Positions 1 through 10,876 of a DNA stretch of 64,000 nt are shown piece by piece. Every line of letters starts with the position of its first letter. Within the stretch, counting starts at the first letter, position 1. The position numbers and the translations under genes are program-made. The notes beneath the pieces were generated by a model. It saw nothing but the letters and a program-made list of their open reading frames with translations. It had not been told where the DNA came from and did not search any database. The stretch covers positions 1,550,001 through 1,614,000 of the forward strand of contig OZ244812.1 in assembly GCA_965220205.1 (NCBI GenBank), read 5' to 3'. Source of the stretch: G965220205 sp965220205 (GTDB lineage: Bacteria; Chloroflexota; Dehalococcoidia; Lucifugimonadales; Australimonadaceae).

Positions 1-370
1 AGCGGTCGTCCCATTGGACGAAGCCCACGGTCATCCGTGGACCCAACGTCACGCACTGTACGACGGGCCTCGCCGACCGCCTTGCGCCACGCTCGATCAC
101 GGTCGCGCCGGCCAGGAAGGGCATACGGACTGCCACGCCGCTTTCCAACATACCCTTCCAACATACACAGAGAGGCCGATTGCCCGGTAGGCGTCAGCTT
201 GTTGGGTTCCGCTCGCGCGGGGGCCGGGGTATCTTCTCTTTGCTCCTGCTGGGGGAGCTTGCAGAAGGGTTCCCGCTTCCTGACCTGCCCTCACGAGATT
301 CCGCCTGCGCGCGGGAACGGCGAGTTTCGCGCAGGGGCATCTTTCGCACACACTCCACGAGGCGGTAGAC
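1..370. other. Non-coding stretch upstream of the secreted protein gene
   Basis: I find no convincing gene here; the open frames on both strands lack family resemblance and run into the secreted-protein gene. The one visible structure is a short tandem duplication: the 11-mer TTCCAACATAC occurs at 143-153 and again at 156-166, a 13-bp period that could be an operator. A Shine-Dalgarno-like GAGG lies at 359-362, just before the GTG start at 371. No clear -35/-10 pair was recognised. Confidence 0.5.
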
Positions 371-3259
371 GTGAGACTCAGTCGGGCGTCAATGGCGGGA
401 ACTCTGATGGCTGCGGCCCTGTCGCTGCTCATTCTCCTGCCCGCGCTCGCGGCGGACGGCCAGGATGTCGTGCGGCCTACCGCACACGATAGTCTGACCG
501 TTGCGGTCTTCGATTCAGTGCAATTCAATCCCGCCATCCACGATTTCGCGGCGGACGATCCCAATTACCTGGGGGTCGACAGCAACAATATTCACTTTCT
601 CAACCCGCGCGACACAAAGCTAGGGCCGACCCTCTACGTTTCCAACGACGAAGCGGCTTACGACACGGTGTACGTCGTCGTGGAGAAGCCCGTCGACCCG
701 GGTGAGATCGACCATGACGACGATCCGAGCACTGACGAGATCGAAGGCCTGCGCATCCGGTTGGACTCCGACGGCAGCTCCCCCAAGGCACTGGTCTTGC
801 GCAAGACCACGGGCCAAGGCTTTGTCTATCACGGCAAGTTCCAGGTCGTCGTCCCCCTGAGCGCCGGAACCGCTGGAGCGGGCCAGATCGAGGCGTTCCA
901 CGGCGACGTCGTCACCGTGGCCTCGGACGACAACACGGCAAGGCTGACGGTCGATGGGAAGGGGCCGGTCTATAGCGACATCACGCCGGAACACGAGACG
1001 CTCCAGACCTTTAGCACGGCCATAGTTGGGTTCACCGTTACAGACACGGACTCCGGCCTGCGCACGGACCGCGAGGCAGGCACGGACCTGGACGGGGACG
1101 ACCGGCTCGACGAGCCGTTGTCCCAAGACAACCTCGGCGGCAGCGCCGACGTCGACGTGTCATGGCTGGCGAGATTCGGCGATGCGAGGGAGATCGACGG
1201 TCTGGAGAGAAGGGGCGACCGGAACTGGGTCGAGTTGGAACGAGACCATTCCTACTCGGTCAGCTTCATACACGGCGTCCTTACGTCGGGGACGTACGAG
1301 TGGCGCATCCAGGCGTACGACAGGGTCGGCAATAGGACTTGGAGCGACTCCGAGGGCGCGCCCGGCGTGCAGAAACACATGCTTACGGTCGACGCTCTCA
1401 GCCCTGAAGTAGCCGCGGTCCACGCAGGCATCGGGTTCGACTCCGCGAAAGGGAAAGAGGTGCAAGACTCCTCCTCGCTCCTCGTCGTCTTCGGGAACAA
1501 AGGAGAAGAGGCAGAGGAGAACGACCCCTCCTACCCACTTGGCGTGGTCGATCCCCTCGACCCATCCTCCATCCAGGCCGCCGACTTCAAAGTCACGGGG
1601 CATGAGGTGGCCCGTGTCATCCACCCCAACAGGGCGAAGAGCCTTGACGAGATGGGCTCCTTCTTTAGCTCCCAGGATGACCCCGCCGCGTATCAGGACG
1701 ACGTATGCGAGTCCCACACCGGCCTCGGCCAAGACCCGGTGTCCAACCCCAGCGGATGCATAGACACGCGGAACCGGGTGTACGTGGTCTTGACCGCCCC
1801 TATGGCGGACGACGCGACGGCGGAGGTCCAGATCCTCGGCGGGGCCATCATGGACCTAGCCGGGAACGGCAACCTCTCCTTCCAAGGCGTGGCCGTGGAC
1901 AAGATTCCCCCGACCCTCACCGTCGCCGCCGCGGGAGACGTGAGCACGGACGGACGCCCCCTGGGCCGGGAGGCGGTCACCCTAAGCGTCGCGTCCGGGG
2001 AGCGGCTAGCTGCTTCTCCAGAAGCATGGCTCGTCTCGTTCGACCAGGAGAGCAAGATCAGCGCCGTCGAGGCTGTGGGCCTCGGCGTCGACGGCGCGAA
2101 CGCCTGGGTCGCCCGTATCGACGGCGACAACGACACGAAGGTCGCCGCGCTTATCGTTCGCGGCGAGGACCTCAGGGACAACGTCAGCACGACCCTCGGT
2201 TGGACGGACGACGACGGCGATGAGACGGCGGACCCAGAGGACGGCAACGGGTCGCCGGACGTAGGCGAAGCGATCGATCTCGCGAAGCTCGACGCGGCTG
2301 GGTTCGTCATCGAGTTCGACAACGACATCGCCCCAGCCGACTTGGCCATTACTCCGAGGGCGGGCTCGAGCCTCCGAACGGACAGCCCCAACCCGTTCAT
2401 CCAGCTAACGTTCGCGGAGGGCGCCGAGAACACGATCACCGTTGAGGCGAACGCGGCCGCCACGCCTCCGATAGTGGGATCGACACACGACTCCTACACC
2501 GATGAAGACGGAGAGGAGACCGATTTCGACAGCTACGGGACGGTGACCATCACCGCCGTCACGGTGGACGGCGAGAATGCGATGCCCAGGCTCGTGAGGA
2601 CCGGAGACGCCGAGTTCAGCCTGGGGCTCCGCGGCCTCGCGCTTGGCCAGCACACCCTCGCTTACACCGCGGTTGACGAAGCGGGCAACGAGATCACGGT
2701 CGACGACGCAGGGTTCGTGGTCCTCGAACGCATACCGTACGAGGTCAACCTGAGGCGCGGATTCAACCTGATTTCGCTCCCGAAGACCCCAGAGGACCCG
2801 TCGATTGGCGCCGTCTTGCCGCCCGGCCACCCGACGATCGCCGTACTGACGTACCGAGCCGGCGAATGGATCGCCGCCTTCCGAGACGAGGCGACCGGCG
2901 AGTGGGACGGCACGCTAACCGAGATCGTCGCCGGCTACGGCTACTGGATAGAGACCCCGACCTCCACGTCGCTGTCGACCGTGATTGCGGAACCCGCTCC
3001 GGGCTCGGTCCTCCCGACCTTCCCGGTCACGACCGGCTGGAACCTCCTCGGCATCGTCGATGTCGACCGCGGCGAGGCGGGCGTGACCAAACGTCCCGTC
3101 AGCGAGTATCTCGCCAGTGTCGCCTGGTCCTTCGCGTATGGCTTCGACAACCAGACGAACTCGTGGAAGAAGCTTGCCAACGCCCTCGACGGCGGCGATG
3201 TCGTCAACGGGGCCGGCTACTGGGTCTGGATCGAAGAGCCCGGCCTGCTCGTCCCCTAG
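371..3259 (+). CDS. Large secreted acidic surface protein with C-terminal GWNL modules
   Basis: Predicted 962-residue exported protein. The GTG start is preceded by GAGG about 8 nt upstream. Residues 1-28 form a classic signal peptide: basic MRLSR, a hydrophobic core, then an ALAA cleavage region. The body is Asp/Glu-rich with calcium-site-like acidic loops, for example around residues 235-250 and 615-640, and looks like repeated beta-sandwich domains. The last ~170 residues hold two related modules, each with a GFNLISLP or GWNLLGI start and a GYGYWIE or GAGYWVW end. I know such modules from secreted proteins of Chloroflexota and archaea. There is no sorting motif or membrane anchor at the C-terminus. 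A surface or S-layer-associated role is inferred; no catalytic motif is visible. Confidence 0.75.
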   Translation: MRLSRASMAGTLMAAALSLLILLPALAADGQDVVRPTAHDSLTVAVFDSVQFNPAIHDFAADDPNYLGVDSNNIHFLNPRDTKLGPTLYVSNDEAAYDTVYVVVEKPVDPGEIDHDDDPSTDEIEGLRIRLDSDGSSPKALVLRKTTGQGFVYHGKFQVVVPLSAGTAGAGQIEAFHGDVVTVASDDNTARLTVDGKGPVYSDITPEHETLQTFSTAIVGFTVTDTDSGLRTDREAGTDLDGDDRLDEPLSQDNLGGSADVDVSWLARFGDAREIDGLERRGDRNWVELERDHSYSVSFIHGVLTSGTYEWRIQAYDRVGNRTWSDSEGAPGVQKHMLTVDALSPEVAAVHAGIGFDSAKGKEVQDSSSLLVVFGNKGEEAEENDPSYPLGVVDPLDPSSIQAADFKVTGHEVARVIHPNRAKSLDEMGSFFSSQDDPAAYQDDVCESHTGLGQDPVSNPSGCIDTRNRVYVVLTAPMADDATAEVQILGGAIMDLAGNGNLSFQGVAVDKIPPTLTVAAAGDVSTDGRPLGREAVTLSVASGERLAASPEAWLVSFDQESKISAVEAVGLGVDGANAWVARIDGDNDTKVAALIVRGEDLRDNVSTTLGWTDDDGDETADPEDGNGSPDVGEAIDLAKLDAAGFVIEFDNDIAPADLAITPRAGSSLRTDSPNPFIQLTFAEGAENTITVEANAAATPPIVGSTHDSYTDEDGEETDFDSYGTVTITAVTVDGENAMPRLVRTGDAEFSLGLRGLALGQHTLAYTAVDEAGNEITVDDAGFVVLERIPYEVNLRRGFNLISLPKTPEDPSIGAVLPPGHPTIAVLTYRAGEWIAAFRDEATGEWDGTLTEIVAGYGYWIETPTSTSLSTVIAEPAPGSVLPTFPVTTGWNLLGIVDVDRGEAGVTKRPVSEYLASVAWSFAYGFDNQTNSWKKLANALDGGDVVNGAGYWVWIEEPGLLVP

Positions 3260-3423
3260 CCTCGCACCACTTCCGTAGGCCCTCTCTCTGCGTAGCGCTC
3301 CCCCTGGGGGACGGGGAACTTGGGCATGCCGCTGGTGGTGACGAGGCGAGTCGCCGTCGCCGTTGAGGCCCGAAAGTCGAAGTGCTGCGGGTAGCGCCGG
3401 CGTGGGCAAATCGAACTAGCGCT

Positions 3424-4165
3424 TCAGCAGACCGGCAGACCAAGCTCGTCGAGGTCACTCTCCGGTACGTTCAGGAATCTCTCTAATCCACTGGGGACGC
3501 ACCCGGTCAGTTGGTTGCTCCCACCCAGGAATAGAAAGGTCAGATTGGAGAGGCTGCCCAACTCGGCGGTATCTCCCCTCTCAACTGGTTCTGGTTAAGC
3601 CACAGCAGTTGCAGCCTGGGGAGCCTGCCCAGTTCAGGTGGTATCACTCCCCTCAACCGGTTGTCTGAGAGGTCCAGCTCTCGCAGGCTGGCGAGGCTGC
3701 CCAATTCCGGCGGTATCTCCCCGCTCAACCGGTTTTCCTGAAGCCACAGCGATTCCAGGCTAGAGAGGCTGCCCAGCGCTGACGGTATCGCCCCGCTCAA
3801 CTGGTTATCGTGGAGAACCAGCCCTCTCAGGTTGGAGAGGTCGCCCAACTCCGGCGGTATCTCCCCTCTCAACCGGTTCCCATTGAGTTCCAACCCATTG
3901 ACGCGGCCACCGGGGTCGGTCTTGACGCCATACCATTGGCCGACGGGAGCCTCGCTCAGCCAGTTGTCGCTCCTCTCCCAGTTCGCTCCTTCTGCCGCTT
4001 CATAGAGCGCCTCCAGCGCGCCCTTGTCGCCGGTCAATCGCGGCGCCGGTTCAAGCGTGGGAGTAGGGGTCAGGGTGCGTTCAGGCGTAGGCGTGGGTGG
4101 CTGCAAGCGGCAAGCGCGATGGCCAGCGTAAAGCACAACATCGCCAGACCCCAACGCCTAGTCAT
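3424..4165 (-). pseudogene. Leucine-rich-repeat lipoprotein, disrupted by two single-base frameshifts
   Basis: The ATG at 4165 begins MTRRWGLAM, a signal peptide ending in the lipobox LAAC. A one-base loss near 4096-4104 shifts the frame. The next frame gives a Pro/Thr linker (PTPTPERTLTPTP), a DKGALEALYEAAEGANW segment typical of the cap before such repeats, and about five plant-type LRRs of the form NxLxGEIPPELGxLxxLxxLxL. A second one-base loss at 3563-3566 (ACTCGG where sister repeats have ACTCCGG) shifts it again. The third frame ends in a Cys-containing cap, GLPVC, with the stop at 3424. Adding one base at each site gives a 744-nt frame (247 residues). It is either sequence error or recent decay. 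The intact product would be a surface-anchored protein-binding lipoprotein. Confidence 0.75.
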
Positions 4166-4238
4166 GGTCGCCCATGCCTCGACCGAAGACCGAACCATTC
4201 CAAGACGACCGCCGTCCCGCCTTGGCAGGGCGGACCCC

Positions 4239-4883
4239 TCAGACGTCATTCGTCTCCCGATCACGCCCCCTTTGCAATCGAACTTTCAGAGCAACGAGGA
4301 ACGCGGCAATCGCCATGGCGAGACGCAACACAAACTCCATAGCTATCAGGAACAGCAGATAGTAGAGGATGTTTTCCGTATAGTCCAGGGTGTCGTTCAA
4401 CAGGTCCAACGACTCTGAAATCGCGAAGAACGACGTGTCAATGAGGAAGATGGCCAGGACCGCGAAGGGGAGGATCTTGGCTAGGTCCCTAGATAGGTCC
4501 TCGTTGTAGTACGCCGTTACACGGATTGAGCCGATGGTGACCAGCGCCATCAGCAGAACGTCCGAGAACGAGCGGTCTTTCGACAGGAAGGCTAGTATCA
4601 ACGTGAGGATTGTGAACCAGAAGAACGCAAAGAACGGAAATAGGATCAGGTACTTTGCTACGTACATGACGATGTGGAGGAGAGTCCGCATCCACCGAAA
4701 TCGCGACGTCTCATACTTGGACAGGTCCAACGCAAACATGTCCCGAGAGGCAATGAATCGGTAGTACTTGAAGACAAAGAGCGCGTACACAGCCATGCCG
4801 AGAATGTAGACCGCGACAGGCGATAGCAGATCGAAGGCCCTGTCGACGCTTAGCCCGTTTGGGAACACTTCATTGATGTCCAT
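4239..4883 (-). CDS. Small polytopic membrane protein of unknown function
   Basis: A protein of 214 residues with about five hydrophobic helices. The start chosen is the ATG at 4883 (MDINEVFPNG), preceded by GGAAGG six bases upstream. The longer open frame reaching back to 5213 runs through the 16S trailer and terminator and is rejected. A conserved-looking cytoplasmic motif follows the first helix (KYYRFIASRDMFALDLSKYE). I recall similar FxFYRFxxxxDxFxLD proteins in archaea and other bacteria, without known function. The gene is less GC-rich than its neighbours. It follows the 16S terminator, so it probably has its own promoter between about 4890 and 4970. Confidence 0.65.
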   Translation of the reverse strand: MDINEVFPNGLSVDRAFDLLSPVAVYILGMAVYALFVFKYYRFIASRDMFALDLSKYETSRFRWMRTLLHIVMYVAKYLILFPFFAFFWFTILTLILAFLSKDRSFSDVLLMALVTIGSIRVTAYYNEDLSRDLAKILPFAVLAIFLIDTSFFAISESLDLLNDTLDYTENILYYLLFLIAMEFVLRLAMAIAAFLVALKVRLQRGRDRETNDV

Positions 4884-4972
4884 CAGCCTTCCCTTGACGC
4901 AACCTGACCGGATGGTAGACGAAAGTAGCTGTCCCAAGTCAAGTGGCGCAGGGGAGGAATCCCCCCCACGGC

Positions 4973-5006
4973 GCACACAAAGAGACCAGCCTGACGGCTG
5001 GTCTCT
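4973..5006 (-). terminator. Intrinsic terminator of the 16S transcription unit
   Basis: AGAGACCAGCC (4981-4991) pairs perfectly with GGCTGGTCTCT (4996-5006) around a 4-nt loop. On the minus strand the stem is followed by TTGTGTG. It lies about 190 nt past the 16S 3' end, and no other RNA gene lies between. Confidence 0.8.
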
Positions 5007-5027
5007 CTCGGGTCGCGCCCTTAGCGC

Positions 5028-5047
5028 AGTGAATAGTGGAAGGAAAG
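5028..5047 (-). other. 3' half of the 16S precursor processing stem
   Basis: This 20-nt segment is the exact reverse complement of 6748-6767 on the other side of the 16S gene. The two halves would form an uninterrupted 20-bp helix closing the 16S precursor, the usual RNase III substrate. It includes GTGAATAGTGG. Confidence 0.85.
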
Positions 5048-5188
5048 ACGCTAAGCCGTTCAGGGCCCTTCCGGAGAAGGACACGGGGAGGGCTGTTGGC
5101 GAGACGAGGGAGCGAAACTCAACCAATCGTCTGCCGCGGGCCGCTCTCCCTGAACGGACCGACCTAGGATTCCCCGAAGGGAGCTCCC

Positions 5189-6698
<1,510 letters not shown>

Positions 6699-6747
6699 TG
6701 CGGGATCCCAGAGGACCCCATTTTTTCGTTTCAAAGGAAACGGGGCG

Positions 6748-6767
6748 CTTTCCTTCCACTATTCACT
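6748..6767 (-). other. 5' half of the 16S precursor processing stem
   Basis: Perfect 20-bp complement of 5028-5047. It lies in the 16S leader between the promoter at 6811-6839 and the mature 5' end. Pairing of leader and trailer would present a double-stranded RNase III site. Confidence 0.85.
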
Positions 6768-6810
6768 TGTTAAGGTACGCCGACCCTGTCCCCCGGAGGG
6801 GAACCCAACG

Positions 6811-6839
6811 AGCATAGACGCCCACGGCCTGCCCGTCAA
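6811..6839 (-). promoter_or_regulatory. sigma70-type promoter of the 16S unit
   Basis: On the minus strand TTGACG (6834-6839) and TATGCT (6811-6816) are separated by exactly 17 bp, a near-consensus housekeeping promoter. Transcription would begin near 6804, giving a leader of roughly 100 nt that contains the processing half-stem. It lies directly downstream of the tmk stop codon. Confidence 0.8.
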
Positions 6840-6884
6840 CCCCATCCGACCACAATGGCAGCGCCCGAGTCGGGCCCGAGCCGC

Positions 6885-7562
6885 TCAGCCCGCAGCCCGC
6901 AGCTCCCGCTCGACCCGCTCCCAGACCTGCGCGTGCACGCTGTCCGCCGGCTCCAGGGCGTCCAGAACCAGCCAACGCTTGGGCGAGCGCCGCGCAAGCC
7001 GCAAGAAGCCGTCCCGCACCCTCTGGTGGAATAGCGCGCTGAGCTCCTCGAATCGCCTCTTGTCCGAGTCCTCGGCGCGCGGGACCGGGTCTATCCGCCC
7101 CTCCTCGTCGAACGACGCCTGCACCCTCGCGCGTTGCAGCGCTGCCTCCGGCGGAGCGTCGAGCAGCACGGTTAGACCGGGCTCGAGCCCGCCCGTCGCG
7201 AGGGCGTTCGCCTCGGCGACTTGGCGCAGGGGAAGCTGGCGGCCGTAGCCTTGGTACACGGTGGTCGAGTCCGCGTAGCGGTCGGCGATGACGATGGCGC
7301 CGTCGTTCAGCGAGGGGCGGATGACCCGGCGGACGAGTTCCGCGCGCGATGCCGTGAACAGCAAGAGTTCGGCCGACGACGTCAAAGGAGCTCTCTGGGC
7401 CTTGACCCAGTTGCGGATGTACTCCCCCAGCGGCGTGCCGCCCGGCTCATGCACGGGGACAACGTTGCGCCCGGCAGCGCGCAGCCGTTCCGTCAGCAGA
7501 CGCGCCTGCGTCGACTTCCCGACGCCCTCGCCGCCTTCGAACGTTATGAACAACCCGCTCAA
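6885..7562 (-). CDS. tmk: Thymidylate kinase
   Basis: Phosphorylates dTMP to dTDP with ATP, the committed step to dTTP in the cytoplasm. The 225-residue product has the P-loop EGGEGVGKST at residues 9-18, the dTMP-binding EPGGTPLGE at 39-47 and the DRY motif at 94-96 (ADRYADSTTVYQG). A LID region near 145-165 (RIDPVPRAEDSDKRR) follows, and the length is normal for the family. The gene starts 45 nt after the R3H ATPase and is probably co-transcribed with it. The 16S promoter begins right after its stop. Confidence 0.96.
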   Translation of the reverse strand: MSGLFITFEGGEGVGKSTQARLLTERLRAAGRNVVPVHEPGGTPLGEYIRNWVKAQRAPLTSSAELLLFTASRAELVRRVIRPSLNDGAIVIADRYADSTTVYQGYGRQLPLRQVAEANALATGGLEPGLTVLLDAPPEAALQRARVQASFDEEGRIDPVPRAEDSDKRRFEELSALFHQRVRDGFLRLARRSPKRWLVLDALEPADSVHAQVWERVERELRAAG

Positions 7563-7607
7563 ACCCGCTCCCCCGCCCGTAGTGGATACGCCAGATCTCG
7601 CCGGCCG

Positions 7608-9335
7608 CTACCGGCGGCCCCCGCCGCGCCGACCGTCGGCCTTGCGGATCGTCACACGACGGCGGGGCTCGCGGCCCGCGCTGGTCGAGCGGAGCTCGGC
7701 CTGCTCCGCGATGCGGTGCTGCACCCGGCGCACGAACGCGCTGCGCGGCTGGAGCTCGATCGCGTCCGCTTGCCCGGTGAGGATGCGCTCGACGCCGGCC
7801 ACGGCTTCGCTGCTGCCTGCCTCCATCGCCCCCGCCGCGCGCTCGCCGGCCTCGCCGCCCTGGGCCGCCTCCCGTCCATAGGCCACCTGTTGCAGGAACC
7901 CCACGATCTGCCCGGCCGTGTTGCGCCGCAGCACGAACACCGGCTTGCCCAGCTCCTCAGCCGTCTCGAGCACCCCCGCCCTGCGGCGGAAGTGCGCCTT
8001 GGTCGTGAGCACCACGTCCGCCTCGGCAACGCTCTGTGCCACCGTGACCTCGAGTCCGGCGTCTTCAGCCGCTTCCTGCAGCCGCTCCCGGCTCACGCCG
8101 AAAGGATGGACGCGCGTGGGCGCGCTCCGCGGGGCTGCAGGGGCAGCGACCGCCGGCGCCGGCGCCTCCTCCCCGTCGTCGTACGGGGCTCCCGCGCGGT
8201 GCGGCCGCTCTACGCGACCGCCAAACGGGGCGGCCTCGAACGCCGGAGCCACGGCTGGCCGCTGCCAGCTCCGGCGCACCGCGCCCGATTCGTCCAGCTC
8301 TCGTATCTCGGGCGAGACCGGGCGCCCCCGCAGCACCGCATCGACCGTCCGGGCGACGTCGGCGTGCACCGCGACGCGGTCCCACGTCTGGATCTCCACC
8401 AGCACGTCGAACGTCGGCGGCGCTTTGCGCTCGAGGATCGTCTTCTGCGTACGGCGGCGGCGGGCCTCCTCATCGCCCAGCGTGACGGTCTGCACTCCGC
8501 CCACCAAATCGGACAGCGTCGGGTTGACCAGCAGGTTCTCGAGCGTATTGCCGTGAGCGGTCGCGATGAGCTGCACGCCGCGCTCGGCGATCGTCCGCGC
8601 CGCGTCCGCCTCCAGCGCCGTTCCCATCTCGTCGACGATGATCACCTGCGGCATGTGGTTCTCCACCGCCTCGATCATCACCGCGTGCTGGAGCGCCGGC
8701 GTCGAGACTTGCATGCGCCGCGCCTTGCCGATGGCCGGGTGCGGGATGTCCCCGTCCCCCGCAATCTCGTTGGACGTGTCGACAATCACCACCCGCTTGC
8801 GGGCGGAGTCTGCGAGGACTCTGGCGAGCTCCCGTAGGACTGTCGTCTTGCCGACGCCCGGCCGCCCCACCAACAGCACGCTGTTGCCCGAGACAGCCAG
8901 GTCCTCGATGACTTTGGCGCTCCCGTGAATCGCGCGCCCCACCCGGCACGTCACGCCCACCACCTCGCCCGCCCGGTTCAGGATCGCCGAGATGCGGTGG
9001 AGCGTCCGCTCGATCCCCGAGCGATTGTCGTCGCCGAAGGGACTCACCCGCTGAGTGATGTACCGCAGGTCTTCGACGGTCACCTCGCGGTTGCCCAGAT
9101 AGACGTCGCCGTCGGCGAAGCGGGCCTCGGGCAGGCGGCCCAGGTCAAGCACGACCTCCAAGAGCGTGCCCAACTCGTCGTGCCGGCGGAGCGCCGCCTC
9201 GATGTCGGGGGGCAGGATGCGCAGCATCTCCGCCAGGTCGTCGCCCACGGCGGGCTCGAGGGCGCGGAAGGGCGCAACGCCGTCGGCGCCGCCCCCCTCG
9301 GCGACGCTCTCCCCGTCATGCATGTCTACAGCCAT
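7608..9335 (-). CDS. R3H-domain AAA-type ATPase (ycf45/SpoIIIAA-like)
   Basis: 575 residues. An N-terminal DIEAALRRHDELGTLLEVVLDLGR segment leads into a SpoIIIAA-like ATPase core, with Walker A GRPGVGKTT at 157-165 and Walker B VIIVDEMGT at 231-239 (D235, E236). A second segment follows with TAHGNTLENLLVNPTLSDLVGG. The C-terminal part carries a DNA-processing-like alpha/beta segment and a basic R3H-type end (HRIAEQAEL...RRRVTI) expected to bind single-stranded nucleic acid. This is the plastid ycf45 family, of unknown exact role. Start ATG 9335 is supported by GGGAG five bases upstream. The gene is followed by tmk. Confidence 0.85.
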   Translation of the reverse strand: MAVDMHDGESVAEGGGADGVAPFRALEPAVGDDLAEMLRILPPDIEAALRRHDELGTLLEVVLDLGRLPEARFADGDVYLGNREVTVEDLRYITQRVSPFGDDNRSGIERTLHRISAILNRAGEVVGVTCRVGRAIHGSAKVIEDLAVSGNSVLLVGRPGVGKTTVLRELARVLADSARKRVVIVDTSNEIAGDGDIPHPAIGKARRMQVSTPALQHAVMIEAVENHMPQVIIVDEMGTALEADAARTIAERGVQLIATAHGNTLENLLVNPTLSDLVGGVQTVTLGDEEARRRRTQKTILERKAPPTFDVLVEIQTWDRVAVHADVARTVDAVLRGRPVSPEIRELDESGAVRRSWQRPAVAPAFEAAPFGGRVERPHRAGAPYDDGEEAPAPAVAAPAAPRSAPTRVHPFGVSRERLQEAAEDAGLEVTVAQSVAEADVVLTTKAHFRRRAGVLETAEELGKPVFVLRRNTAGQIVGFLQQVAYGREAAQGGEAGERAAGAMEAGSSEAVAGVERILTGQADAIELQPRSAFVRRVQHRIAEQAELRSTSAGREPRRRVTIRKADGRRGGGRR

Positions 9336-9350
9336 GTATTCTCCCGCACG

Positions 9351-10270
9351 TCACGCCTGCGCGAGCGTAAGCGACGGCTCGCGGACCCGCAGCGCAGTCG
9401 GCAGGATCAGCACGGCGTATGAACCACGCACCTGCCACCCGCGCTGTTGGAGCGCCCGGCCGATGGCCGGCTGGTGGCTAGGCACAACCCACCGAGGCGT
9501 CTTGTGCCCCCAGGCGAGGCGAGCCGCGTACGTCACCAACCGGGGCGCCACGGCGCCCTCCTCCGGATGCAGCGCCGCATCGAGCGTCAGCACATCGCCC
9601 GCGCCGTCGAACCGGACCATCCGCGCAGCTGGCCTCCGCGCTCCCAGACGTAGTCGCGCACCGCGTTGCCGCACGGCTCCCGCGAGTCGAGCCACTGGTC
9701 CATCGTCAGGCCCGCCGCCGCCCGGACCGACGCCGTCTGCGTCCGGTTGTACAGCCAGAAGAGGCCTACCGTGTCCGACGGCGCCAGCGGACGCAACAAT
9801 AGGGGCGGGCTGTGCGGGTCCACCGTCATAGGGCGGTTGAGGATAAAGACCTCCTCGGTGAACGCGGGGAAGAACCCGGCGCGTTTCGCCGCCTGCACCA
9901 CGGGGCTCTCCAGCGGCGTGCGTAGGAACAGCCGCTCGGCGCCCCGCGCCCCGATGTGCGCGACCGCCCGCTCGAGCAGCGTCGTGAGCTCGTCTAGGCG
10001 CCCGCCGTCGACGAACAGGTGCGCGACTTCCCATGACCGCGGGCCCTGCCGCGTCCTGAGCACCCCAACTGCGTCGAGCTTGCCGCCGTGGACCGCGGCG
10101 AGCGGCAGCTGCCGCGGCGAGGCCGACAGGCTCCAACGCGCGAGCTCCGTCCGGGTCAGGCGGCGGGCCGCGTTGCCGAGCTCACCATGCGTACACGCCT
10201 GGTCCTCCCCCGCGAGGCGGCCCGGAAGCAGCTGCAGCGGCAAGTCGGTCAGCCGCAGACCACGGATCAC
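9351..10270 (-). pseudogene. GNAT-like acetyltransferase gene with one frameshift
   Basis: The reading frame opens with a GTG at 10270 that overlaps the pdxT stop (GTGA), suggesting translational coupling. It runs in one frame to about 9622 (ending NAVRDYVWERGGQLR) and resumes one base out of frame as MVRFDGAGDVLTLDAALHPE to the stop at 9351. Adding one base gives 921 nt, 306 residues. The parts read as one protein: an N-terminal segment with AHLFVDGGRLDELTTLLERAVAHIGARGAERLFLRTP, the shape of GNAT folds, and a C-terminal GRALQQRGWQVRGSYAVL end. No acetyl-CoA loop is distinct enough to name a substrate. Sequence error is as likely as real loss of function. Confidence 0.65.
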
Positions 10271-10875
10271 GGGAGGGCCGCCTGCGCCGCCGGACGCTTC
10301 GCCATCCCCACGAAGTAGGCGTGCATGCGCCGGTCCTGCGTGAGCTCTGGGTGGAACGCCGTCACCAGGATGTTCCCCTGCCGCGCCGCCACGACCGTGC
10401 CATCGGAAAGCGCCGCCAACGGGCGCGCCGCCGGCCCGAGCTCTCGGATGCGCGGAGCCCTGATGAACACGGTGTGGAGCGGACCGCCTGGGACGCCGTC
10501 GACCTCGAGGTCAGTCTCGAACGAGTCCACCTGCCGCCCAAAGCCGTTCCGCTCGACGAGCATGTCCACGAGACCAAGCGGCGCCGGGCGGTCCTCGACC
10601 AGACGGGTTGCGAGCAGAATCAAGCCAGCGCACGTGCCCCACAGCGGACGGCCGCTCGCGGCGTACGCGAGGAGTGGGTCGCGCACACCGTAGGCGTCCA
10701 TCAGATGCGCCATCGTGGTGCTCTCGCCGCCGGGCACGATGAGCGCGTCGACCGCGTCGAGTTGGCTGGCCCGCCGCACCTCGACCGCGCGGAGTCCGAG
10801 GTCGTTGAGCGCCGTGACGTGTTCAGCGAAATCGCCCTGGAGGGCCAGGACGCCGACTGTCGCGCCCGCGTTCAC
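10267..10875 (-). CDS. pdxT: Pyridoxal 5'-phosphate synthase glutaminase subunit
   Basis: Class I glutaminase that feeds ammonia to PdxS for direct PLP synthesis. The 202-residue frame starts at a GTG at 10875, one base after the pdxS stop, which marks a translationally coupled pair. Motifs: GGES (49-52), the nucleophile in WGTCAGL (C82), and the His-Glu of FHPELTQD near the C-terminus. All triad residues are present. The longer open frame extending to 11061 only overlaps pdxS and is rejected. Its TGA stop overlaps the start of the acetyltransferase-like gene. Confidence 0.95.
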   Translation of the reverse strand: MNAGATVGVLALQGDFAEHVTALNDLGLRAVEVRRASQLDAVDALIVPGGESTTMAHLMDAYGVRDPLLAYAASGRPLWGTCAGLILLATRLVEDRPAPLGLVDMLVERNGFGRQVDSFETDLEVDGVPGGPLHTVFIRAPRIRELGPAARPLAALSDGTVVAARQGNILVTAFHPELTQDRRMHAYFVGMAKRPAAQAALP

Positions 10876-10876
10876 G

